Below, one piece after another: positions 18,956 to 61,300 of a stretch of 64,000 nt of DNA. Each line of letters opens with the position of its first letter. Position 1 is the stretch's first letter. A program made the translations under genes and the position numbers. Under the pieces are notes generated by a model. That model saw nothing but the letters and a program-made list of their open reading frames with translations, was not told the DNA's origin and made no database searches. The DNA is from Campylorhamphus procurvoides (taxonomy: Eukaryota > Chordata > Aves > Passeriformes > Dendrocolaptidae), in NCBI GenBank assembly GCA_013396655.1, contig WBMV01000462.1, positions 2,041,807-2,105,806 on the forward strand, written 5' to 3'.

Positions 18956-21946
18956 TTTTTTAATTTTTTTTTTATTTAAATAAGGAGAATTCTTTCATAT
19001 GGAAAGAGCTAATACAATCACATATTTGAAAGGAGAAACAATAGGTACTGAAACGAGAAGGGCAATAAAGAGTGTGCCGCAACTGGCCTGGTGATTCCGT
19101 GATTCGAATTCCGGTCCGAGTAAAAGTTTCCAAAAAATATAAACAGGTTGCACGTTACACAATTATCCATCGTCTGCCCTTTCAAATATCTGGTCTACAT
19201 GAAAAGACAAAGAGAGGAAAGGCCAAAAAAAATTTACTATACAGGTCATGAGGTTAAAAGCTTTAAGGAGGACAGTATCCCCTCGAGAAACAACAAATGC
19301 AATTTATACAGAACCAGAGGGAGGATTCCAGCTAAGGACAACGCCTCGAGACATGCTAAAGGGTGAGCGCCTCACTGCTGCAGCCGTGATTCCTGGGGGG
19401 ACAGTCAAGGACATCTGGAGCAGCCAGGACAAGCCATTAAACCCAAGGGAGTGTCTGTGGCCACTGGGAAAAACCTGGTGGGCTTTGGATTAAAATAAAC
19501 AACAACCAGCCGGACTCTGCTGCCTCTCCAGTTCCACTTGCTTCAGCAAAACACACCTGCTGTGTCCACAGGCCACAGCTAAGCACCCTGATGGCTGTTG
19601 TAAATTAATTCTTATTCATAATTACAACTCTGCTATGAGGAAACTGGGCTGCCAAGTCAAAACTGACCCATGCTACAAGGAATTAACCCGTGCTTAACAA
19701 GCCTGGAGTGAAACAGAGGGCTAACAAAATGCAACAGAAGGAGATCCTGGCATGCAGGGGGTCTGGCTGCAAAGGGAATTTAGGAGCCAGGTGACACACT
19801 GCAAAAATGCTAATTTTTAGGTCTACAAATACACAGGAACCACAGGGCAGCTGGAAGCTTTGCAGCATTCCTGCAAGGAAGGTGCTGATGGAGTGAGTGG
19901 CTCTGTGTGAGCACAACACGCACGGGAGTGCAAATGGGACATCAACAGCAAGACTGGTGTCACTGGTGACTGTGCTGCTTCCACTCACCATTTAAAAATA
20001 TATTGGAGTGCCTTTTTTTTCCCTGCCTTCCCCCCATCTTCAATATTTGTTTTTTGAATGAAGAGCTAACAGCAGCTGAAGCGGTGAGGAAAGCAGCACT
20101 GAATGCAGCTGCTGGCCATGAACACAGAGCGAAAGAGAACTGATGACACACGTGCTTCAGACCCTCTGCTGAACACGAAGCAGCAAAATCAGCCTCTGAA
20201 TATTTCTGCTTCACCCACTGCTGGCTGAGGTGGATTCCATCTCTGCCTCCCACTGCACCCTGCACCTTCCCTAACACAAGGAGCCTGCAATTTGGTAGCT
20301 GATTTCCAGTCAAAAAGCAACTCACAAAGCAACAGACCAGGGCCCAAACCCTCCAAGCAGAAGGACCCTCTGTAACCACATCAACACATCCTGTGCATCT
20401 CCACTCTCCCTCTCCCCAAGCTAGATTTGTATCAGCATACCAGCACCCTTGGCATTTCTGCTCCTTGAGGACCAGAGGCTTTTCCTTTTGACTCCAGAGC
20501 ACTACAAACTGCACTGACTAGCTTTAAACAAACAAACAAAAATATATGCCAGAGAAGGATATTGCACCGTAGAAATTTGGGCTCTAAAACTGCTTTCCAT
20601 CACACAAAACTCCACTAAGTGAGAGAGAGTCTTGCCAACTGCAGCTGACAGTCACGCAAAGGTGAGGAATGGAATGAAGCTCACATGCATTTCTTGGCCT
20701 TTCCTGCACAGAATAATTCAGACATAATATATAAATAGAGCAGTGAAACAATTACTTTTTCACCTAGACCTACAACATCAAATACGTATAAATAAATTCT
20801 AGTGTTTTATTCTGTTTGGGGAAGGAATGGAGGGGTTAAAAGAGAAAGAAGGGTGACCTTTTCCAACAGGAAGTATTGTAGTTCTGATGGCATTTACACC
20901 AGAGGGACTGCAGTAACTTGGATCTAGCAATAACCCAGTTTCTCCCAACGTGTCTGACCACTTCAAAGTCATACAGGTGGGAGGAAAGAGGTTAGTGTCT
21001 TTGTAAAGCTGAAGTGGTGTGTCTAGGGGAGGGAAGAGATGAGAAGAGGGGGCTCGGGTAAGTCTCTTTAGCCATTACAGTTAGATTCTGGGCTGCTATT
21101 AACTAGGGCCAGCTGGGCAGAAGGATAATAAAAAAACGCCAAACAGACAATTCTGTTGTTCATGATATTTCAACGGAGAAACTAGAAAGGAGGGCGGGAT
21201 GACTTACTGGTGGTGCAATCTTTGGAAAACACTGGGAGCGGGACTAGCAGATGGGGATGCAGGTCTGGGAGACGTCTGAAGCTTGGGGAAATATCTGTTG
21301 CTAAATCTCAAACCCTGTACTTTTAGGAGGATGCTAGAGAGATGCTGGCACACTCTGCTCTGAAATTAAAAATCCATAAAACCTAAGAAAAAAGAGCTTT
21401 TATTTTTCTTAAAGTACCATCCTATCCCTTTCCCTTCGGGTTCTCTGTCATGAACAATGGGGACACCTGTGGAGAGGGGACATTACTATGTCTAAGTTAG
21501 TTTAGGTTTCTAAGCTCTTTAAAGCTACTGTATAAAAATCATATTTATGCCTAGCTTAAAACTTCAAATGCATCCTTAGAAAGTTACAAAGGATCTTTTC
21601 CAGAAAGGGGAGAGGAAAAAAAAAAGGCAAACAAAGAAACAAGAACACCTTTCAGATCCCTTCCCAAATACATTCTTTGTTCAAAATATCTTCTTTGGAA
21701 CCACCACCAAATGACTTTCTGCCACCCAGCAGAGGCTGATGCACAGCCCATGAGCAATTGATCACCTCCAAAAATGGTCCTGTGCCTCACTTCAGAGTGA
21801 CCAGCCTACTTTACGTTTTGAAAGAGCTAAACAACACAAACCAAGTTAGCTGAAAGTAGTTTTTACTTAAGACTACCATCTGGTGAAGGACTCCAAGCCC
21901 TCTCAGGAACTTAAGTCCATCCTAAAAAATCTATGTACACACGCAC

Positions 21947-21966
21947 CACACACACACACACACACA
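21947..21966. repeat. (CA)10 microsatellite
   Basis: This is a perfect dinucleotide run in the PRRC2B 3'UTR, read as (TG)10 in the transcript. Confidence 0.9.
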
Positions 21967-23442
21967 TATAAACCAAAAAGCCAGAGAAATAAAACCCAAC
22001 CTCTCCCACTGGGATCTTCCTTTTGCAGATCATCACATACTGGAGAGGAGTGGTGAGGTGACAATGCTGTACACACACTATATGCAACTGCATCAGGAGT
22101 AAAGAACCCTTTGCTGTTCACCTGGGGAAGGAGAAGGAGGATGATTCCAAACTGCCTCTGTAACCATGTACTTCCAACACAAAAAAGGAGGTTCCAAATG
22201 TGCTAAAAAGGCTGCCTTGCAGAGGGGCTCTCTTACCAACATGCTTCTATGCAAATTTTACAGGTCATGAATTAAGAGGAACAGAAAGCAAGACTCGGGG
22301 AAAAGGGAGAAGAGCAAAAGCTTAGGAGAGCAGCCCTGAGGGATGAACACGATACAGAACAAGTCTCAGGAGACACGAAGAATTCAAGCAGCCAGGGCAG
22401 GGAGCATGAGAGCATCACAACTACAAAAAGTAGTCCATACAGACCTGTTGGCTCTAGCCAACGTTTCTGACCCATGTGCTGTGAGGAGAAATTGTTTTTC
22501 TTAACAAATTTTACACAATCTACATTTTGGTGTGTCACTAAAAAAAAAATCCCAAACCCACAGAAAGGAAAAACCAAACACCTAGATCCAGATGAACTTG
22601 CAACAGAAACGTGGTGGTTCGCTTTTCTTCTTTCAAATGAAAATGCCACATTTTGTTGTGTACACGACACCCCAAAATTACAATGAAGTGGTGCAAGTTT
22701 CAGGATTAATGCACTGATCTACTATATGCCTTTAGTACACATTTACTCCTAATGCAAGCACTGCTTCTAGCTTAAAACAAAAATACTGAAAAATTAACAA
22801 ATGCCTTAACTGTCCTGTTTTTTTAAATCAAATAATCAAAGGCTAAATCATCTGGGGAAATACACCCAAACAAACTCAAAACTCTCAACATAGCACAGAA
22901 CCATATACCAAACTAAGCAGAGCTTTGTCAGAATATCATTTTAGCTGAAGGGAATTCTTTTCTGAAAGGAATGAGGAAAGCAGAAAGAAGTGGGGGAATG
23001 AGAGAACATATAAAAGTTCTGCTATAAACAAAGATACAGCTTTTTCATAAAAACCTCAGCTGCCTTTAAAATGAAAAACCTCAAACTAACCCCTCTCCCC
23101 CAGTTGCCACTCTGCTGAGACAGAAGTAGGGAAGGAGAAGGATGGGCTTTGCCAAGTGAGCGATCACAGCTACCTGTGGATGGGGCATGGGGGGAGGAAA
23201 TAAAAAAAAAAATGGCTAAAGCCACTTAAAAGTCACACGATTGGTTTGTTTTAAAGCAAGCAGGTCAATGTCATATCCACTGTTTCAAACTGCTTTGTTG
23301 GGAGAGGGGCTTGAATGATGTCGCTGTAGTCAGTCAGTGGGGCGGGGATAGCACTGGTGAGATTCTCAGGAGATCCAGTGGGGTCCAGTCTAAGCTGCAG
23401 GGCCTCTCAGGCAGCAGGACCAGCTGGGCAGCAGAGGTGCTC

Positions 23443-51604
<28,162 letters not shown>

Positions 51605-54112
51605 CTTTTAATGAAAGAGAACCAGGAAAATGCCATCAAACAGAATATTCAGCCACAGAGAAGTCAAAAACAAAGCACCCACAACAGCTGGAACTGCAGA
51701 CATTCAGTGAGCACGCACACCAAGTTACAAGGTTTTAACTCCCCCCTCTTTAGTCACAAGAAGTTTGTGGGCTTAAGATTCACAAACAGAATAAAAAGAA
51801 CTGCAGGAACACACTTCTCACAGCATCAATTTTTTTCCTGACACTCCAGCACCGAAAGAGGTGAGCTACTTTGAGAACACAACTGAGAGGGGTCAAGAGA
51901 GTCCTTGCTTTAAAGGATTAAGTTTAACAATAAGCAGCTAAACACAAGGATTCCTAAACATAAATGACAGGAAGGCACAGTATCTTGTAACACACTGGAA
52001 TTTATCATTGAGTTTCCCACTGAAGCACTGACAGATGGGTTTGTAATGTTTAGATTATGATTCCACATCAGCCACAGTTAATGACTTATACCAGCAATTA
52101 ATGTTTTGATTGCATCACCTGAAGGCAACAGAATTATTTCTTCAATTTCCCTTTCCCCAAGAGCTGGTCTTGAGAATGAGTTACATACTAGATTCAGACT
52201 CTTGAGCCTGTGGGTTCAGCCATTCTACTTTGATTCCTCAAAACACCAAAAAAAATTACATTTCTCTGTTGCTGGCACCTTGAACACCACTTTCAGCTTC
52301 AAATGTATTTTTCACAATGGATGTGGTTCGTTAATTTTTCAATCTGATCTTTGCTGGCACAACATGCTGTGATTAACACCCGCTGTGAGGGAGACTCTTT
52401 ACATTCACTTTTTGGCTCTTGAAGCCTGGGACAAAGCTGAAACATGGGCAGTGCACACACTGCACATCAACTTCTATGTCAGAAAAGACACTTAGCTTAC
52501 TTTCAAATGACCTTTCTTTCATTTTTTTAAAGCATAATTCTGTCCTAAGTTTTCTCAAATCTAGGAGTTTAATCTAACGTTTTCACACATAATTTAGATT
52601 TCCAGATTTCTTGTTGTAAAGCTTCCACTTCAAGCCTAAAACTGCCGGCAGTTTTATTATGCCATCTGCTAGGTCCCATCTTAGGGTTTCAACTCTGTGT
52701 TGGAATAGCAAAATGTGATATATATCTGACCTCCCCAGCCCTCACACATTCCGAAGCTCATCCAGCTGAAAGCATTTTTCCAACACAGACAGAAATCACT
52801 CTTTCTGAAAGAAACTGTCTGACCAGAGGCTACAGCTCCCACCAGCAATGCTTTATCACACATGATTTCCAGGTAAGAGGATTAGTGCATCACACATCAT
52901 GTACAAACTCAGGCACAGACTGCAAACATGCTGGATACAGTCAGACTGGGAACGTAGTGCCAGCTGCAACTGGCCAAGGAAAGCCCATCTAAAGGCTGCT
53001 ACCAGAGGACAGATGTCTGACCAATAAACCCAACAACAACAGCATTTGTTCTTGCACTGCAGGATTTAAATCAGGCCTGTCAGGAGGAAGAAGCCATGGA
53101 CTCTGTGCTAGGGCAGCATGGTCAGGGACAGAGCAAGAGATGTATTTTCTGTCACTCAGTAACAGCATCCACAGGATGCTCAGGAAAAACACCAGGCTCC
53201 ACAAGAAGCCCCTCGGAGCATCTTTGCTGGACCACCACAAGGCCTGCAGCATGAAGGCCTGTGGAGGCAAAAGGGGTGACTGGAAGTCTTCAGTCACCTT
53301 TTCCTGCTGAGTAGCAAACAGATCTTTGGCTCCAGTCTGGTTCCATCTTTGCTGAGATGGCCACCGTGTGCCAAAGAAAACAACGGCTCCTCCCTCACTT
53401 AGCCATTTGCGCTGTATTTTATTAGTAGGACAGACATAAAAGAGAAAAGGAGAAAACACACTGATTAGCACAAACTTGGCAGGAAAGTAGAAGTTGGACT
53501 GAGAACAATGAGCTGTTTGAACGGGAAGAGTTGTGGGAAGGCCCACAGCAGAGAGAGTAGCAGAGGGTGCTGTGCTGGCAAGAGCACAGCCACCTGCTTC
53601 TACAGGTATATTGAGCCTTGCAGAGGGAGCCTGGCTTGGGGTCCATCCAGACGATGTCAGCCTTGTACCAATGTCACAATAAAAGCAGTAAAATCCACAC
53701 TGAGGTTTAGAAAACTCAAGCCAGATGATGTTAGCAGGTGTTTTAAAAAAACCCTCAATGACAACAAACCACCTACCATATGAGGTTCAGGAGTTACCTG
53801 GTTAAGAGAAAATCCCTAAGTTCCTGAAAGTCAGTGCACACACAGCACACAGGGCCACGCTGTCAAAGAGAAACCCTGACAACAGTTATGTAACCGGGTC
53901 TCAGCTGCCTCTTGATTGCATCTTATATCATTAAAAGGATGCAGGAAGAATAAACAACCACTTCAGAGCAGAAGAGCTGGGGACATGTCGGGATAAAGCC
54001 CCTTGTCAATCTTTCTGGGACAGCCACAACTGCTGTCTGGATGAGATTTACTTAGAACTCCTTCAATGCTGTGAAGCTGAAGCCCTGAAACACAGCTTTG
54101 TTTGTGTGGTGG

Positions 54113-54129
54113 GTGTGTGTGTGTGTGTG
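54113..54129. repeat. (GT)n microsatellite
   Basis: This is a perfect 17-nt GT run inside the putative PRRC2B intron 1. It is preceded by an interrupted TTGTGTGGTGG stretch. Confidence 0.85.
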
Positions 54130-57100
54130 CTCCAAAGGGGAAAATGAGTCCATGGAGAGGTGAAGCAATTTCCATCCAGTCACTGTGCAAAGAGGCCACA
54201 GCAGCAGAGCTGGGTCAGAGCCCAACCAGGACTTTGCTGCCCATCCCTCCTGCCAGCTGCAGATGAAGGGATATATTCCCCAGTGGGATCACTCAGCACC
54301 CATGTCACCCGCATCACTTCAGAGAGGCCACAGAGCCTCCCAAGGCTGGCACGATGCTCGATTATCTCCCCACCACACAGTCATGCAGGGAGTCCAGGCA
54401 CGGATCAAAAAGGCTTTCTAGTCTTGCAGAGCAAAGCCATTTCTGATAAAAATCGAGTTCACTCACAACTGACCTGCCAGCCTGCATGCTCATTATTAGG
54501 AGAGCTGGAACCAGAAGGCACGTGCCAATGCTGACAACTGAAAACTGACAGCCTCGGCAGAGCCTCTGACCTGTGCTTAGGGTTCCTGTGCCTGAGGGCT
54601 GATCCTGAAGAAAGCAATATCCCATTACAGAGAAATCAAAAATAAATCAGTCCCCGGCATTTCTGCAAGGTTTCTCTCTGGGTTTACAGAGCTCTTCTGG
54701 GGAAGATTTGCTCTCAGTTTTAGCATGGAGCTTAGCTCTTCCCATTCTCAGGACTAGCAACGTCTCCTGTTATGTCCAGGGATAGCACCAGAGTGCAAAA
54801 TACTGAGTGTCTCAGAGGAATCACAAAATACTGCAGTATGAGCAGTTCCATTAGAGACCCCAGGATAGTACTAACTGCACCAGAACCTGAGCAGAGAGCT
54901 CCACTGTTCCCATATCTTAATGTCCATATCGTGTTGTCCTGGATCTGATGTTTGGGTGCTGATCTCTCTCACTGCCTTTTAAAAGGGAATGTTCTAATCC
55001 AGAAAGCAACACAGTGACATTTTAAGGCACTTTGATGTCTTAAAGACATAAGACATTAGGTTCACAAGTATATAAATCTTGGAGCTACAGCATGGATCTA
55101 CTGAATCTGTCCTGTAAAAAACCCATGTGAAAACCTTGAGTTACTGGCACTGGTAATAACTGGAAACCACCAAGCTGAAAACAAAGCCAAAGGGAGAGAC
55201 TCCTGACAAACAGGATTGTCTGCAAAGCTCTCTGTAAATCTATGTATGCAGGAGGCTGGGCTGCTGGTGTTTTATTCACAAGACTTCAATGGAGCTGGAG
55301 TACCTGGAAGTCAGCCAGCCTTAGCTGAGCAGGGCAGACTTTTGAAAGGTAACACACATACTACAAGGAATCACTTCAGCTGCTCACACACCACTGAGCT
55401 CGACACCGAGCACAATCACTGGGGCAAAGGATCCAAGGCTACTGCAGACCTTCGCTCCTTGCTCATTTCACAGCAGCACTCATCAACACAAAACACAGCA
55501 ACAGGAAGGAGATTAACAGTGAAAAGGATTTTCTCCACAAGCAGGAAGATTTCTGACCTGAAATTTTATACAAATTGTTCAGAAACTCCCAGGTTGGAAA
55601 AGCTGAATGGTACTTTCAGAAGAGAGAAGCATTTGGAGTAGATGTTAAACTGAAATACATGTTAACCAGCAATGTGAAACCTCTTAAAAAACACAGTATA
55701 GTTTTACAGGAGACCAGTGGTGTTCATTCTTCTTTAAATACACACACTCAATTTTGCTGGCACACTTATCTGTCAACAGAGAGATACCACTACTTTGACT
55801 GGAACATGTCCCACCAAGAACCACCTGCCCCAGTGATGAAAAGACACCACTGGTCGCCCTTGGAAGGGCTCTGGTGAAATGGCGTGATCACCTGCCCAGG
55901 AGCTTGGTGTTAGCTGCACTTACACCCTGTAGAAGCCCTGTTTGGGCCAGGCATGGATCACCAGCCTAGCGGGGAAGGGACCAGATGAGCACTCAGTTCC
56001 CAGGAGAGATTGCTTAATAAGGAGGGGAGCAACAGGAGAATATCAGCATCCAAGTACAAAGCCAATAGGATCCACCAGGAGTTGTCAGCAGGCAGAGGCT
56101 GGAGCAAGAGCCTAAGCCACAGGAAGCTGCTCACTGTCATTCTATTGCATTATTTCCAGAGGGAGCTGCCAAGATTGCAGGTACACCTGAAAAACAACCT
56201 GCCGAGATTTGGATGTAGCACCGAACGTGGTGCCAGAAAACAGCACCAAATCCTGCCAGACAAGGAGAAGCAAGTCAGGATTCTGCAGTGCAGAGAAGAG
56301 ATACAGCCAAGCTTCTGATTCACAAGGGGGACCCTCCGCGCTTAGCTCCATAGATGTACTTGATGGTACTAGTTCCTTTAACCCTGCACAATTCCAGCTT
56401 CTCTGTGCATCTCCCATGAACCCTGTCTCCTTGTAAAAACAGGGAGTAGGAGACCAGGCTCACATCTGCCATGATGTATTGCAGAGATATTCTGCAATAG
56501 CCCAGTAATACTGGAGGTTGGAGGTCATCTGTCAGACTCACCCGCTGTCCAGCCCCATCATCAGACCTCCCTCTAAGCTCAGCCTCCTGGGATTTGAGAC
56601 ATAGAGCCAGACCACAAAGAGGAGAGGCAGAGTCTTCTGTACAGCGGGTCTGTCATTAACTCTGCATTGTGGAGCTCTACAGGCAGAGATAAAAGTGATG
56701 GGGAGACAGAAAGGACATGTCCTGTGACATGACCTGACCTCATTTTCTCAGTTCTGTCTTCACCAAGCTCACCTGCTGCCCCCTCTTCTAAATCTACCAA
56801 CAGGCTGAGAATCACAACTACTGCCAGTAAATCACTGCACAGCTCTAGAGAAAACAGATCTTTGCAATTTCAGGCTTGGCCTGTAAAATACAGAAGCTTC
56901 ACCTCTCTGATGAACAGCTTTTCCAGTGCTGGGAAGGCAGGCAGAGAAAGGCAGACAGAAGGAGTGGAAATGTAACTTACTGTAAAACAGATAAAGCAGA
57001 CTGGAGTCTGGAGAATAGCTCAATTGTATTTACACAAAAACATTAACGAGTTCTGTGGTCCTTTCTGTGCCGGCTGGACAGACAATGCCACGCCCTGGAA

Positions 57101-58245
57101 AGGTGCCCTGACCTCCAGTAATCGAGGATGCAGACAAAGAAATAGTTCATCCTGAGTATGCAAGACTGGCACAGAGCAAAAAAAGTCCCATCAGAAAGCG
57201 GGTCCACAGCCTACAGAAAGTACTTGTGAGATCCTGCGCTCATAAACTCCCCCTCCTTTTCAATCAACAGAAAACCCAAGGTGTGTGTGTATCTACAACA
57301 GCCCTCCAGAGAAACCGAGCCACTTTCTTATCCATCTGCCCCATCATGCTGTGAAGAAGGAACCAACCCACTGGTGCCAGCTTGTCAGGAAGGCACAACC
57401 TTATCTCCAGCCCAAGAGGAAGCACTGCAGGGCTTTCATATCATCCCTCAGAATCAAGAGCTGGGAATACTGCAGGGAAGCAGGAAGGTATCTCATGTGA
57501 AACAACCCGGAGGCACCAACTACCAACATTACACTCCTTGCCCTCTCATCCAGGCCATGAAGGTGTTAAATGAGACACAAACCAGCACCACCAGGCCCAG
57601 ACTTCATGACCTCCTTGGTAGGCACTTCTGCAGCAAGAACACAACAGAAATAAAGAAGCCTATTTCTTTGCTGTTCCACATTTCAGAGGCAAAACCCTGG
57701 GAGAACAGTGCAGTTCAGTTCAGCAAGAACCACCTGTGGCCTCTAAAGATAAAGATCCCAGAAAAGGGAAGCAACCTGGTGATCTCCATGAACTGCCTAC
57801 CCGAGGCTCACATTCAAGCGTAAATGTACAGATTTGTACTTAAGTGGTACTTCTGTTCTGGCTCCACCACAACCGAGGCCCAGAGCTGAAACACACAATA
57901 CCCAGAGCCTCCAAAGGGATTCTGCCTTCCACTCTGCCCTGCTCAGGTTCCTCTGAGATCTGAACGTCCAGGGGGAACACACAGATACAACATCCTGCTC
58001 CCTCAATGCCAAAGCAAGGAGGCTGATCACAAGCAAGCAGGTTATATCCAAATACAAAAGGAATACTTGGCATAATGCTCTGTTGGCAAAACTTGTTCAG
58101 AAAGCTCCTGGCAACATCCAGCTGAACTGTAAAGTAAATTGGGCATTTAGGTATCTGAGCAACAGTAACAGACTGTGAGTAGCTGGTAGGGATCTCCTGA
58201 TGGGTAACAGGGCTCGTACTATCAGTACTACAGGCTGGATAACGA

Positions 58246-58387
58246 AAGCAGAGGGACAGTCTGACAGTACAAAGTCCCAGGACTCAGGTCCCTACCCCAG
58301 CCACCANTAAGGCAGAGGAACAGTCTGCTCAACTCACACCACAGACAGTACAAAGTCCCAGGGCTCAGGTCCCTACCCCAGCCACCA
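58246..58387. repeat. Imperfect tandem duplication containing an ambiguous base
   Basis: A 44-nt core (GACAGTACAAAGTCCCAGGA... to ...CCCCAGCCACCA) occurs at 58263-58306 and again at 58344-58387 with one mismatch. Both copies are preceded by a GGCAGAGGAACAGTCTG-like leader; the second copy has about 16 extra bases between leader and core. The only N in the window (58307) sits exactly at the end of the first copy. This suggests a collapsed or polymorphic minisatellite. Confidence 0.85.
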
Positions 58388-61300
58388 ACCCTGCATGCCA
58401 AGCCTCTCACAGAAAACACAGCTCTTGATCACTAAGGAACAAGTTGCAAAGATGAGTCAAACGAGGAAGGAATGCCTTGCAGCAGCACCTGCCATGTCCA
58501 GAACTGCCTCTTCCAGTGGAAGAGACTGTCCACTGGCCCAGGAGGTGGACCCAGTCCTGCCCACTGCTTCAGAGCAGCTCACAAGGGCAGGAGGCACCCA
58601 GAAAAGCACAAACTCTTCTCAGGCCATTGCACCAGGCCTTAGGTCTTACACATGAAGGCAGAAACTCTTCCATCACTAAACACCACTCATGTTAAGGTCA
58701 TGAGATTCTCTTAGTCCTGACACTTCTGCCGCACAGACTTTTAAAAGCCATCACAGCAACAATACCCATATAACTCAAGTGAGATACAGCAAGAGAAGCA
58801 GAGGTGAAACAGCAATGCACTGCCAGCTCCAGAATCCAAACCTGAGCCTCCAAACCATTAGACACAGCCAAGGCCACAACTGGCCACCAGAAGAATGATT
58901 CTCTGTCAAACATTTCACAAAACTTTCACCTGACCCCAAGCTCAGCAACTTATTTCATCTTTCAGCAGCGAACATAGATTTTATAGCAAACAATCAGAGA
59001 GGATTTTAGAGATGTCACAGCTCCAAGAGATGAAATCCGAGCAAAGCTGGCAGTTCTTTGGGTTAACAGTCCGTTTTTTCAGGAACAGATACAGCTCTTT
59101 CCACCCAAATGCCATCAGCTGTTGAGTAAGCTGCTCTGTTTTCTCTGCAGTCTCAGAAGCATCACACTGGAATGGGGAGGTGGATGTTTACTTTGTGCCC
59201 AATGAGCCTCACTACCAAATCCAAGCTTTGGTCACCTATCCACACTCTCAGGCTGTCTGCTGACTTCAGGGCCTCAGCTCCCACTCAGGTTATACACAGA
59301 AGGTTATCTTTAAGAAAAAATAAAACCCAGTGCTATTAATCAGCAGGTAGTAAATGCCAATCCCTCACTGCACAGGCAAGGCAGAGGTTCCTGTACACCC
59401 CTGCTGATCAGATCCCTCCAGTCCTGTTCCTCCCCAAGGTACTGCTGGGAGCTCCTCTGGCAGGTACACACTGCAGGGTACAAAGCTGCCCTGGCAAGAG
59501 CTGAATAGCTCTTTATCACATTTCTCCCAATTTCTACAGCCATCAAGACTGATGCAGCGGCTTCAAACCATTAATAAGGTGACAAGCAGTCCAGACAAGC
59601 CTGCAGTTCACACACACTACAGATACTGAAGCTTCCAAGCAAGTCTTCCTCCAGGTTCCCCAATTTTAACAGCACTAAGGCAATGCAGCATTGCACAGCA
59701 ATTCTCCTTACAGGAAGCCTATTCATAGGAGGCATTTGCACCACAAATGAATGCCAAGGATGCTAAGCAGGACTCTGATGGGAAAGGGACAGAGGGACAA
59801 AGTGGTAAGAAAGCACCTTCCGTGCAGTGTGATTCAGTACTCTGAAGAAAGGTGCTTTAGGCATCTTTAGCAAGCTTCAGCTTTTCTGGAGAGCTAAGCA
59901 ACTCGGACTATGCCCGGCACATCTGGACTACTCCAAGCCAGAGACAGGAAGTGAAAACATTTCACAGATGCTTTAATTTACATAGATATTTGCAGTGCAT
60001 AACTGACAAGGTGTGTAAGCATCATCACTTCTACCTTCCAGATAGGAAAACGACACCGCAGAACTCTGCAGCTATGCTAAGCAGCAGAGCAAGAAATAGA
60101 GCCTTCATCCCCCACTTTCTGGGGTTGAAAACCACGCTCTGAATCACACTGCCTGCCTTCCTGATGCTGTGGGGCCAGCAGCAGCATGAAGACCTGCTCC
60201 AGAGGAGCTGTGGAGGAGCAGGTCTCTGCATGCTGGGATGGGGAATGCTGCAAACACCTCCTAAATGAGCCACCTCATACACTGCTTTCACTGCAACAGG
60301 ATCACAGGCGTCACTAAAGACAACACTTTGCTCAGATGCAGAACACCAACACCATAACAACACTCAAGATCTCATTAATCCTCTTCTGAATGACAGTTCT
60401 TGAAGCTTCAACTGCTAGGTGGGAACTCAATTCTTTGGTTATTTCAATAAAAGATAAAACCATACTTCATATTATTGTAGCCATGAAGACAAACACCTCT
60501 CGAACATGTCCCTACTCCCCTGCTTGCTTCCCAGCCCACTCCCAACGCTGAACAAGATCACCCAAGGCTTTTGTACAACCACCCAGCCCACACACAGGTA
60601 GGAAGAGCTGAAGAACTTACCCCACAGCAGAATTCTTCCCAAAAAATCACTATATTCCCACACAAGAAGTGTCTGGGGGAGGTAAAGTCCCCATGCAACG
60701 TCTTCAAATCTGTCTCTGTTGAATCCTTGGAGCACCATCGCCACAACTCCTGTCTAAATGTCTCAACAGCTGCCAGGAAGGATTCCTCCACCAAACGATT
60801 TCCATAAGAGTGCTAACTTTGCAAACACTAGGTAGTTTACTCCTCTTAAGTGGCACCCACCCGAAATTCAAAGGCTATTGAGGCTGCTCCCAACAGTTAA
60901 CTGAAGCCTGGCAGACATCTGAAATGCTACAGTCCAACAGAGTGGCCCTCTTGGCAAGTCTTTGCTTTCTTCCTGGTTATTTCTCCTGTATTTTTTCACA
61001 TTTAAGCCTCGCTTACCTTCACCACCTCCTCCATATTTGCACGTCTCAAATCTGGCCATTACCTCTTCCCTTTCACTCATGGTATGATTGTTTCCATCAG
61101 CCCTCCCCAAATTCACATCTGTAGTCTCTTAAGAGATACAACACTGAGCTCTCTTGCCCCGTCCACCTTACTGACACTTTCCTGAAAATTTAAGAGTTCA
61201 AAACCAGACACTGTATTTTGGCTCTAAATACCCCCTGTAGAACTGTATATTACACCTTTTAACACCTCAAAACCATCTTCTGTCCCCACAGATCGCACAG

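Larger units (their letters stand above)
18930..23442 (-). other. PRRC2B: PRRC2B 3'UTR, about 4.5 kb
   Basis: From the PRRC2B stop (23445-23443) to a - strand AATAAA at 18955-18950 there is no spliced coding exon. A 3'UTR of this size fits the long mammalian PRRC2B mRNA. Further - strand AATAAA hexamers near 21404-21399 and 20813-20808 could give shorter forms. It contains a (CA)10 microsatellite and A-rich runs. The longest open frame (184 codons, 20514-19960) has no recognisable features and is probably chance. Confidence 0.7.

Noticed and set aside
19960..20514. 184-codon - strand open frame
   Set aside because: It lies in the PRRC2B 3'UTR, has no family features or splice context, and is within the range expected by chance.
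52989..53546. 185-codon - strand open frame in the putative PRRC2B intron 1
   Set aside because: No domain or homology recognised and no 5'UTR or CpG context. It is likely chance.
57281..57823. 180-codon + strand open frame in the putative PRRC2B intron 1
   Set aside because: No recognisable domain, promoter or splice partner. Several random frames of this size occur in the region.
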